Source of the DNA: Tilletia caries
Taxonomy: Eukaryota; Basidiomycota; Exobasidiomycetes; Tilletiales; Tilletiaceae
Reading direction: 5' to 3'
Assembly (NCBI GenBank): GCA_032718865.1
Contig: JALUTQ010000027.1
Span: 744,001 to 808,000, forward strand
Length of the DNA: 64,000 bases
Shown here piece after piece: positions 46,193 to 55,331 of the stretch. Every line of letters starts with the position of its first letter. Position 1 is the stretch's first letter. The position numbers were made by a program, and so were the translations under genes. The notes under the pieces were generated by a model. That model ran no database searches. It was not told the DNA's origin and was given only the letters and a program-made list of their open reading frames with translations.

Positions 46193-46264
46193 AACCCACT
46201 TGGGGGCTTGGCCAGGTTCGCATGGGATGAATGCATACGAACCCAAGACCAGCTGCAGTGGGTT
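46193..46264. repeat. 72-bp imperfect palindrome
   Basis: Outer arms AACCCACT and AGTGGGTT are perfect; inner arms (GGTTCGCATG against GCATACGAACC and GCTTGGCC against CCAAGACC) pair with mismatches. It is not a tRNA by my reading. Confidence 0.6.
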
Positions 46265-47093
46265 AAGGCGGAGAAGGGTGTGAGATGAAGAGCGCAGGAG
46301 AAGCCCCCCAGCCACTGCGCTCTGAGAACTATGTCATACCCAAGGCAGAAGAAAGAAGGTCAAGTGGCCCATAGGCAGGGTCAGGGCAACTCACTCACTG
46401 GCACCGGTTGCCCAAGGCCTCCCTTCCACGTCGGGCGTGTTTCGATTCAGTGTATCGTTGAGGAGGCCGGGGCTCGGTGCAGTGGTGGAGACTTCCTTCC
46501 CGTCCGACCTTGGGGGCTTGATGATCGTTCTGAACTTGGTAGATAGCCAGTGCTGGTGCGGAAGATGCATGCTCGGTGCCGGTGCTGGGTGCGAGTGCAC
46601 GGTCGAAGCTCGACGACCGATGGTTGTGTAGTGAGTAGGGAGTAGCGTGGATGACCGCAGGTGGATTTAGGAGTGCTGAACGACCGTGAGAAGGTTGAAG
46701 AGCTGTCGCACCACGGAGCGGTCCATCGGCATGTGGTCGACCGCAGCCAGCTCCTCCTGTCATCGATCTGGAAAGGTGTGGAGAGGGGAAAGAGGGGGAA
46801 GGAGAAAAAGAGAGAGAGGAGGAAAGAGTGATCAAGGTGAGTCTCAAGAGACAGAAGAACGAGAGAGGGAGCAGGAGCAGACTGGAGACGTACCTTGTAC
46901 GAGATAGGAGGTGGAAGGTACCGACGACCGGGTCGGAGGAGGAGTGCAAGGACAAGATGCTCGAGGTTCCGAATCGAAGCCCAAAACAGCTTGCACCAGG
47001 AAGGACAAAAATCAAACATGTATGGTCCCCTTCGACATGCAAGCAGCGGTTTTCAGTTGGGATGACGCAATTGTCCCATCAGACGTGATGTCG

Positions 47094-47283
47094 AAGTCTG
47101 CCGGTGCCCATCGTCGGATCGTCCCGACCGCCCCGAAGCATGAACCGAACGAGCGCCTAGAAACAATGTTAGACGGCCACCAATTAAGGGATGCGAAAGG
47201 TATGATTGACTAATACGGTTCGGCCCGGTTCATGCTTTGAGATGTTCGGGAGTCGTCGACGATGGGTTGGGTCTTCGTTGTAC
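47094..47283. repeat. imperfect inverted repeat with ~55-bp arms
   Basis: The left arm ends CCGAAGCATGAACCG and the right arm begins CGGTTCATGCTTTGAG; similarity extends outward through CATCGTCG / CGACGATGGG to GAAGTC / GTCTTC. Roughly 70% of the arm positions match. The spacer is about 77 bp and the whole is non-coding, as in a decayed MITE. Confidence 0.55.
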
Positions 47284-48370
47284 TTGTCGAAGCAGCTTGT
47301 CCGAGCACTCCGTCCATCTTGACGGCCGCCGAGGAGGGGATCTTGAAGATGTCTTGCTCGATCACGATCCGTAGCTCTTGACTCTTGACCGATGATGCCC
47401 GATGGTGAGGAGGGGGGCCTGGTCAAATTGTGTTCTAGTGTCTGTAGATGGAAGACAAGACGAGGAGTGGTGTAGAGGAAGGTGTGGGTGTGGATGAGTG
47501 TGAGGTAGGTGTTGTGGATGGAGATGAGTGTAAGTGTGAGGTAGATGGTGTGGATGCGTGATGAGGGATGAGATGGTGTGAGAGCAGGGAGAGAAGGGAC
47601 CCTTGGCTCTGAGAGGATGAGGAAAGAAAGAAGATGGGGGAAATCCTCAAGAAAATCAGCCTTGTTATATAGCTTTGTCCTCTTGGAACACTCCCTGACT
47701 CACTCTTCCATTTTCCGAAGCGCAGCCTGAAGCAGAGCCTAAGAGCACGCCTGCTGTACACCGTTCTGCTGTCGCTGGTCAACACTGGAATCGAATGAAT
47801 GCCTCGCTGCTGGCGTCATTCGGAAGGCAGAAGTGGAGTGCTCGAGGAAGCGGCAGCCTTGCCCTGAGCCCACGGGGTGCTGCCTGCTGGAAGGCTGACA
47901 GGCTTCCACCCTTGCGTCTGCCCGTTACGAGGGCTGAAGGGCATTTCCGAATGTGCAAAAGCACTGGCAGCTGCAGGATTCGTATGCACTCCGATCGGCG
48001 ACCGCGCGGCAGTTGCTGGTATAGTCGGCACTGCTGGCAGAAAGGAGAGAGAGACGCACGTTAAGAGTTGCTGTCGCCTGTCCAGAATGTAATACCTGAT
48101 GCCTGGTAGTAGAAGCAAAGGGAATGAAGCGGTCAGCACGATACAACTGTAGTCCGGGCTCGACGTAGCCAAGAGACGCATCGAGGATTGAGAGCTAGTG
48201 TGAGAAAGCAGATGAAAATGCGAGGTGTGAGTGATAAGAACTGCTGCATTAGGCAGGGTGACCGGGAATGGCGCCTGGAAGCTCGAAGGCCTCAAAGCAC
48301 GCTGTCAGAAGGAGTGCGCAGACCACGAGGCAGGTGGACGAATACAGCGAGTTACCTAGGTGAGCAGGGG

Positions 48371-48436
48371 TCAGATGTCAGATGTCAGATGTCAGATGTC
48401 AGATGTCAGATGTCAGATGTCAGATGTCAGATGCCA
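48371..48436 (+). repeat. TCAGATG heptamer tandem repeat, about 9 copies
   Basis: Perfect TCAGATG units except in the last copy, which changes to TCAGATGCC. Confidence 0.95.
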
Positions 48437-48596
48437 GAGAGGCGGTCAGAAAGGAATGAATGGTCGTGTTTGTGTGGTTGTGGACTTGTGTGGTGCGTGC
48501 GTTGCTGGCATTCCTCCTCGTCGCGTAGCCGCGCACAACGACAACGGACAACCTGCTCTCGAAAGGAACGCGATCCTGAACGCTGACCCCTTGCAG

Positions 48597-48859
48597 GTCT
48601 GACCGCGACAAGTCAAGGGCACCCATGCACCCATGGCCCTTTCGAAGATGTCTTCGAGAAAGGGATTTCTGTTGTGGACAACAAGACGGATGTCGTCTTC
48701 TCCTTGGAGCGCGACCACCCGTCCGGTAAGCCAGGCTTTAGCATCGCTGGCCGACGGTCTCCTCAGGAACTCAAGAAGACCATGGGAATGATCGACCACA
48801 TTCACCTGTCCTCAACACAGGGTCCCGGTGTCCGCCTCAAACTGACCGACGTATTGTAG
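48597..48859 (+). CDS. uncharacterised short coding segment, possible last exon
   Basis: After a TTGCAG acceptor at 48591-48596 the plus strand is open for about 87 codons to TAG at 48857-48859. The sequence (FEDVFEKGISVVDNKTDVVF, then SLERDHPSGKPGFSIAGRRS and MIDHIHLSSTQGPGVRLKLT) has balanced composition and looks like real protein, unlike the surrounding low-complexity frames. I recognise no family and find no convincing upstream exon because the heptamer repeat lies there. It could be the end of a gene, a gene fragment left by rearrangement, or chance. Confidence 0.3.
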
Positions 48860-49305
48860 CTGTCACTCAGCAATCTCACTGCTTTTCAATCTCTTTCGTT
48901 CTTACCGTCCTGAGTCCCTGTATCCAGCGAAGTGCAGATGAGATGAATCTGTTTGTCTTCATGTTCGACTGCAGCAAACATTCCCCTCCCACATACATAC
49001 ACCATCGCGAGTTGGGATGGCAGAGGGGACGATCTTGAGAGCAAAGCAACCGCAGACAGAGAGTATCGCGAACAGACAGTATGAGCAGAAGGGGACGCGA
49101 AAAAGGTATGGTTCAAATGTCAAAATAAAGCATTGCAAGTAATAGATGTGATGTTGAGTAGTACACTTTAGGATTGCGAAAGAAAGTGACGGTGGAAAGA
49201 GAGTAGGCAGGGGGAGGCGTGTCGTAACAGGACCGTAACTGCGAGTCAAGAGAAGCTAAACCGAAAGGATTGTCCGTTGGTGGAAGCACCGATGGGCACC
49301 TTGAT
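48860..49305. other. intergenic, 3' flank of the ferritin-like gene
   Basis: 446 bases. An AATAAA-like element on the minus strand is not clear. No gene seen. Confidence 0.45.
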
Positions 49306-50292
49306 TTACTTGGAGATGGCCATCTGGAGGGCGGACTCGGCAGTCAAGGGGATGTCGAAAGCGGCGGGGCCAGCGACGGTGGTGTCGTCGGAGACGGTGC
49401 CGTTGCCCTTAACGAGGACGGCGTAACCACGCCCGTAGCCGACGGCGGTGGGGACGGTGACCTTGGAGTTCTTGACCTCCTCGAAGTAGGTCATGGGGCC
49501 AGACAGGAAAGCAACGAACTGGTGGAGAGGAAAGATATGTCAGAAACGATGTGGCGTAAGAGATGGAAGATGATCGTGGAAATAACTCACCTGGCCGTCA
49601 GCGAGACCGTCAGCCTTGAGGGTGATCTCCTGACCGGGGCTGGGGACAGCGGGGTCGGTGGTCAACCCGGGGAAGGCAACAACGGGGAGTGCGGGGTTGG
49701 TCTGCGGGCAGCTCTTGATGAGGGGAGCGGCGAGCGAGTAGGTCTGGTTGAAGTTGAGGGGGGGGGTGTCGAAAGCACCGCCGAAGCCGTCACCCTTGTT
49801 GACAGCGGAGGCGACCCATGCGGCGTGGCGGGCCTCAGTGGTGAGGATGGAGCCGGCAGCGGTGAGGTAAGCGGGGTTGGTGATGGCAGCAGCGGCACCG
49901 AGGTAAGCGCTGACTCCGACACCCTCGAGGAGCTGGGCGGTGGCAGCGAAGGTCTTGGGGTCGGTGATGCCGAACTCGTAAGTGCACTCAGCGGTAGCGT
50001 TGGCTCCGAGGGCGGTGCTGAGGAAGTCGACGTGGGCCTTCTCGTGAGCGCCGATCTCGGCGAAACGAGAGCGGACCCAGGTGGGGAAACCAGCGCTGGC
50101 GAAGGCAGCGTTGTCGTACTTGGCAAGAGTGTCGCGGTAGAAGGCGTTCTCGAGGTGCTCGAGGGTCAGAGCGTAGTTGAGGATGATAACATCGATGTCG
50201 GGCTTGGACTCCGACTGGCGCTTCTCAACGAGGGGAGCGGCAGAGATGACAGAGGCGGCGGCGAGACCGGCAACAGCGAGCTTGGCGAACAT
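49306..50292 (-). CDS. secreted ferritin-like domain protein (Rds1-like), 304 aa
   Basis: Two exons on the minus strand, 50292-49591 and 49518-49306, close as 305 codons. The signal peptide MFAKLAVAGLAAASVISAAP is followed by a Kex2-type VEKR site, so the mature protein probably starts at QSESK. The ferritin-like helical bundle opens DVIILNYALTLEHLENAFYR and includes FAEIGAHEKAHVDFLSTALG and TTEARHAAWVASAVN, with Glu and His (E..H) pairs at the positions that bind metal in ferritin-like proteins. This is the ferritin_2 type family that includes stress-responsive Rds1-like proteins of fungi; biochemical function is not settled. Two introns are common in the family; here I see one. It is the only intact gene of the accessory stretch and uses strongly preferred codons, hinting at high expression. 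Confidence 0.88.
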
Positions 50293-50720
50293 TCTGTAGT
50301 AGGATTAGGGGAGGTGAGGAGAAGGTGGTGGAGTAGTAGGTATATGGAAGTAGTTGTAGGTAGTTGGTAGGGGAGGAGAAAAAAATCTGGTAGAACTGGA
50401 GATGCGGCCCTGGTTATAAGCAAAAGGAGGAGAGGTGAGCGATGAGCTGCCAACACAGCCAAAGTCAGTGCCAAGTGCCAGCAAGGTGTGTGTCCGTGTC
50501 GTTAGTTCGTAAACGCGTAAACTCGTACGGTGTGCGTGCTGCACGCTGCACGCTGCACTCAGCGCCGGCTGACTTCTGCGCTGCACTCAGCGGCCAGCGC
50601 CCGGCTGACTTCTGAAGTGGCGAGTGTCGGGTGCCGGGTGGCCGCTCAATGTGGCCTGAGGCGGGAGGCGTGAGGAAAGCGGGCGAACAAAATGACCTGA
50701 CAAAGAATCAATCAAAGTCA
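50293..50720. other. promoter side of the ferritin-like gene
   Basis: 428 bases up to the hAT-like element. GCTGCAC-type short repeats (GTGCTGCACGCTGCACGCTGCACTC) occur at 50537-50562 and again near 50580. The strong CT/GA leader lies next to the gene start. Confidence 0.5.
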
Positions 50721-50728
50721 GCTGCATG

Positions 50729-51201
50729 CAGTGCTCCGATGTTGGAGCCCGCCCGCTTGGCCCACCCGGAGCCCGCCCGGGGCGGGCCTGCTTTGTGTAG
50801 GAAAAACCGCATTTGAGCGGGCCTGAATTGCGTGGGAAAAGTGCCGGGCCAAGCCCGCCTGCGGCCGGGCGGCCCGGAGTCATAATGAGACCACGTGACA
50901 CGTTTCATGCTTCTTCGGAAACGCCTTCTTTGCTTCTTCTGCTTCATCGGATGCTTATGTAAGAGGAAAAGACTTTCTAAACATTTTGAAAAATTACAAA
51001 CTTTTGAAAACTACATAGGAACGCCGAAAATTTGTCGAAGTTTCTAGAATTTCTTTTTCACCACTGTAAGCCCGGCGGCCCGCCCGAATATTACCGGGCC
51101 TACGCGACACAGTCCACATTCATTGGCGGGCCTGAACGCAAAAGCAGAAAGCCCGGTCTAGCCCGCCCGAAGCCCGCCCGCCCGCCCGACTAGGAGCACT
51201 G
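50729..51201. mobile_element. non-autonomous hAT-type element (MITE), 473 bp
   Basis: The ends are perfect 9-bp terminal inverted repeats CAGTGCTCC and GGAGCACTG, continuing inward as imperfect GC-rich repeats (GGAGCCCGCCCGC against the complement of GCGGGC-rich sequence). Immediately outside both ends is GCTGCATG (50721-50728 and 51202-51209), an 8-bp direct repeat. An 8-bp target duplication with CAGTG-type ends is the signature of hAT transposons. The interior is made of repeated GCCCGCCC/GGGCGGGC blocks around an AT-rich centre and has no coding capacity, so it must have been moved by a transposase elsewhere. The intact duplication suggests a fairly recent insertion. Confidence 0.88.
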
Positions 51202-51303
51202 GCTGCATGCCACGGTGGACCGACCGGAACGTTAGCGCGTTATAGGGGTTAGGCTGAGATGCCAATGTGGTTATATTTGCTTGACAGGAATATTTAACAT
51301 GTT

Positions 51304-51385
51304 GGGGATTTAACTCAGTTGGTAGAGTGCTCGCTTAGCATAGCTGATTTGCGTGAAGTCGCGTGTTCGACTCATGCAGTCTCCA
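51304..51385 (+). tRNA. tRNA-Ala(AGC) with a short intron, copy 2
   Basis: Identical to copy 1 at 43958-44039 except one base in the intron (GCTGATTT instead of GCTAATTT). It is followed by TTCTTTTTGG and further T-runs, a good RNA polymerase III terminator. Flanking similarity to copy 1 extends on both sides. Confidence 0.85.
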
Positions 51386-51990
51386 TTCTTTTTGGTCTTT
51401 CATTTTTTTCTCATTCTTTTTATATTTAAAAAATTCATAGAGACGGCCTATGCAGGGGGAGATGACAGTACTACAACATGGGTGCATGGATCCGCTGTAG
51501 CGGGTGGGGGTGGTGATGTGATCGGTGATCGTGTGGTGTTGCTGCGCATCTTTCTGGATCATGGACGGAGGACAGAGAGGAGCCCTTTTTGCCTTGGACG
51601 GCGAAAGGCGAAGCTGTTGCGAGGCAGAAAGATGCTGGTGTTCCAAAGACAGCGATGACCTCTTTCTGCTCGACTGATGACATGATTCGAGTGTGTGGAT
51701 TCGGCATTCTGAGAATGCAGAGGGTCAACCTTGGCAGAAGTGGTGTCAGGTATGTAGCGTCGCGGTGATCGAGAAAGCTGCTGATCGTAAGTGTCTGTCG
51801 GTCGAGGGCGTGTCACGCCAGCTTCCATGATTCAAACCTGCTCCAACTCCTTCTGGCGTTCGAATCACTCCCTTCTCACTTTTCATTCTCTTCTCTTTGA
51901 AATGCAGGTTGGACACCGCTTCCATCGCCAGCAACTGTTCTCTGTCTAGCGCAGATAGATTGAAGTTCGGCGAGGTGCGGCGGTTCTGGC
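51386..51990. other. intergenic, carries the second arm of the segmental duplication
   Basis: 605 bases. The segment up to about 51640, including GGCGAAGCTGTTGCGAGG and AGAAAGATGCTGGTGTTCC, matches the complement of 43735-43790. The rest is the 3' flank of the minus-strand GLTSCR1-domain gene. Confidence 0.6.
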
Positions 51991-54973
51991 TTATGCATTT
52001 GACGAAGTAGGTACAGGATCTGGGGCTGGCACAGCTGCGTTCAGCGAAGCACTGGCGGATGGAGGCGGGGCGGGGTGTGCCGCTGGCGCTGGCGCTATCG
52101 ATCTGTCGCTCGGAGATGGAGGCGGGGCCAGACGTGCCGCCGGTGCTATCGACTTGTCGCTCGCGAGACCCGGTGTGCCTTGGCCTGTCAGATTCACCTG
52201 CGGCCGGATCCCAGCCGGGGACGCTGTCGTTGGCTGTGCAGTATTCACGACTTGGACTGGTGGGCGTGCGGCCTGCTGATTTGCAGCAGTTACTTGCGCG
52301 GTTGGCGGTTGTGAGGTCTGCACTCGAGCAGGAGCCTGTTGCTGGGAGACTGCTGCAGCCGGGGCAGTACCCTGAGCGACCGGCGGGGATGGTCTGACTG
52401 GCGTGGTATTCGCAGTTTGCACACGGTATGGAACTGCAGACGGAGGTGCGGGTCTTGGCGTCGGAGCAGCAGCAGCAGCAGCAGCAGTCGGTGCCTTCGT
52501 ACTTTGCACTGCGTGTGACTGAGCCTGCGACTGCGGCTGTGACTGTGGCTGACTCTGAGCCTGAGCTTGAGCCTGCACCTGCAAGCTCTGCATCAGCGCC
52601 GCGAGCGACGAAAGCTGCGACGCCGTCAACTTGGCCAACACGACGCTAATATGAAGCATCACCGTCGACGGCGCCGCAAACTCGTCCGGCCCGGGGAACC
52701 GCTGACTCTGAGCGGCCGTGGCAGAGATGGAGATGCCCAACAGCAGCGCAGACTCAGCCTGGTCCGGCGGAGCCACGCGAGGCAAGACACTCAGCAGGTC
52801 GAGCGAGTCCAGCTCGGCCTGTACGGCCGGAGGTGGAGGATCAGGCTGGCCCTCGCTGACCTGATTCCGCCGAATACGCGCGTTCCGGGCCACCCGCTCA
52901 GCCGCGAGGAGTAAACTGTGGGGGTTATGTTGCAGGTCGGGTTTGTCCACTATCGCCTTGCGGAAGGCGGGCGTGATGTGGCTGGCCGGGGCCGGGTTGA
53001 TGTTCATGCCGAGCAATTGGGTGAGGTTGGTCAGAGGTATAAGCAGAGGTATGGGCGTAGATGGGATCGAAGGGTTGATGGTGCCAGAGGGGACTTGGGA
53101 TTGGTTGACCGCGGCCTGTTGTTGTTGCGCCTTGATTTGTGCAGGCGATGGGGCGGCAGATCCAGATCCAGCTTGCGAGTTCGGCTGGGGAGCAGGCGAG
53201 CGGTACTGCTGTTGATAGGTCCGCGCGGGTGGTTGCGGTGTTGGCTGAGGTTTTGCTGAAGAAATGCACGTTCAAACAAAGTGAGCTCTCAAAATCATAA
53301 TTGCATGCAACCCGCAAGAATGATACTCACGTGGTGGTGGCTGCGCCGCAAGGAATACACGATGTAACTGATCCAGCTGGGCCCGCGCCGACTTCATCTG
53401 ACCCAACAACCGCGCATGCTCCGTCTTCTCCTCCTCGTACGCGAGTCGCTCAAGGTGCTCCATGCTAATGTTGTAGTTGTACGCGGGTGCAACGAGAGCT
53501 TCGGATTCGTCCTTGGTATCGGCTGAAGAGAGCGGCGGTGGGACGTAGCTTGGCGCCACGCCGCCTTCCGAACGGATCAGGGCCTCGTTGAGTCTCTGTT
53601 GGAGGGAGAGTCCGGACCAGTAGTACGACATGGCAAGGGGTAAGGAAGGGAAGGCATAGGGCTTTCCCAGCAATAGTGTCTCCTCGTCGTCGTCGACACC
53701 ACGATCTGGTGGTTCTGTCGGTTCGCTTGGCGCTGATGAGTTCGGCATGGAAGACCTAGTCAATCGTCGCTTCTTTTGAGGATGCCCGTTCTCGACTTTT
53801 GGAGAATTCGTCGGCCCGCCAACGCCAGCTGATGTTCCTTCAGGCAGCGATGCGCCACCGTCGTGTGCATGATCCAGATCCATTCCATCTCCCTCCTCCT
53901 CCTCCTCCTCCTCCTCCTCCTCCTCCTCCTCCTCCTCCTCCTCCTCCTTCTGCTTTCCCTTCCCCTTGACGTCAACAATCCCAGCAGAGCACACCAGCGC
54001 CTCCTCCCTTTCCTTCTTCTTCGCCCTCAACACATTCCTGAGCCGCACCTCCGCAGGTGGAGGAGCGAGCGCCCATCGGAGATCCTGCTCGGGTACGTCG
54101 AAGACGTGATAGGGCAAGAGTCGGTCGATGATGTCTCGCGTGCTTGTGAATGGTGCCCAGTAATTCGGCATTAGGGCGTTGATCTGGCTTCGCTCGAGCG
54201 CAGACTTGAAGCTGATGGAGGTGCGCAAAAGGTGTATGTCAGCTTGGCCGAAGAGCGGCGCTGAGTAACGCTTCCACTTACCGCTGGTGGATGGCTGAAG
54301 GATCGAGCTGCCGAGCGGACTCTTCAGCCTTGCGCGCGTCGTCATCCACCATCTCTCCAACCCCTTCAAGCTTGACACCGCCCAAATCAACGCTCATGCC
54401 CGTCGACGGCGTCACCAAACCACCCGCAGCCTGAAAACTGGACGTCCGCCCCACCGCTGCGAGGCTCTTGAGGTACGGGTTCGACGGTTGCGGTGGTGGA
54501 GCCATGGAAGTTCGAGAAGGTCCCGCTTCTGCGCTCATTGATAGCATGGCTGCGGCCGCGTCTGCATCTGCTGAGCCACTGCCTCCTCCTCCTTCTTCTC
54601 TGACCTCCCGCTTTTCGACAGGTCGGTCCATTGGAGCTCCTTCTCGTCCATCCGCCGCTTTGAGATGTCCGTTTGGCACCAGACGCTCCTCCTCCAGCTC
54701 CACACCCTCCATCTTAACAGCAGCGGTCCCAGACAGCGGCGCGACCAATGTCGAAGCTGCGAACGTCGGCGCTACCGCTTCTTCCGGTTGATTCCCTCCA
54801 GCCGATCCATGTTGCGAAGCCGACGTACCCGTACTCGCACCGACAGAAAGAGGAACCGCGTTGTTCGTCCTTGCTGGAGCTGATGATGAAGAAGAAGAAG
54901 AAGAAGAAGTGGAGAGAGAGGATGGTGGAAGAGCAGAAGCAGAAGCTGGCTCTGCCCTGCGCTCTCCGTCCAT
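51991..54973 (-). CDS. GLTSCR1-domain protein (BICRA-like chromatin factor candidate), 945 aa
   Basis: Three exons on the minus strand: 54973-54282, 54211-53331 and 53255-51991; 946 codons with all phases closing. The N-terminal third is Ser/Ala-rich with a conserved-looking NPYLKSLAAVGRTSSFQAAG. The second exon holds INALMPNYWAPFTSTRDIID, directly followed by RLLPYHVFDVPEQDL, which matches the PF-x-S...RLLPYHVF pattern of the GLTSCR1/BICRA domain, and later ISMEHLERLAYEEEKTEHAR, a helical segment of the same family type. A run of about 19 glutamates (CTC repeats, 53893-53948) and a basic KKRRLTRSS motif, a possible nuclear signal, lie between. The third exon is a Gln/Ala/Pro/Ser-rich tail. 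In animals BICRA is a subunit of a SWI/SNF (ncBAF) complex; a similar role here is inference. Confidence 0.65.
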
Positions 54974-55331
54974 TTTCTCCTTCGGCCGTTCGTTCCGTCT
55001 TGGTCCTTGCGTTCAGGCGTTCGCGGTCCTCCATCCGCATGCTGGACGCGAGCAAGAGCTTTGCTGACTGGAGCACGCGTTCCACTCGCATAGCAACAGC
55101 GCCTCAATCCACACCTCTCTCACTCGCGGACGGCTGGGGCCTGGACACTGGGTAAACATGGGAGATATCTAAGAATGCGGGTAACTAACTATATGTATTG
55201 GGGGACGGACAGACTATATAAACGGAGGGAACCGCTGCTCCGACAGGGCGACCTGTACGCCGTGACCCAGCCTTCGCATCCGATCAGACGTAGGGTGACT
55301 TCCGTGGCTTGTGGTGAACCATTGACATTGT
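54974..55331. other. intergenic, no gene seen
   Basis: 358 bases between the start of the GLTSCR1-domain gene and the stop of fumarase, both on the minus strand. No feature stands out. Confidence 0.5.

Larger units (their letters stand above)
45691..48596. other. gene-poor stretch with short palindromes and a heptamer repeat
   Basis: About 2.9 kb. It contains a 72-bp imperfect palindrome at 46193-46264, a longer one with arms near 47094-47148 and 47226-47283, and a TCAGATG tandem at 48371-48436. Minus-strand frames around 46.4-47.0 kb reach about 200 codons but are Ser/Pro/Leu-rich and show no motif. I support no gene here. Confidence 0.5.

Noticed and set aside
46193..46264. tRNA gene
   Set aside because: The length fits, but there is no T-loop GTTCRA in the right place, no anticodon arm and no matched acceptor/discriminator.
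46395..47042. 215-codon minus-strand frame in the accessory stretch
   Set aside because: Leu/Ser/Pro-rich composition follows from CT-rich DNA; no signal, motif or splice-supported extension.
48371..48436. CRISPR array or telomere repeat
   Set aside because: A simple 7-bp tandem with no spacers, in an internal position and with a unit unlike known telomere repeats.
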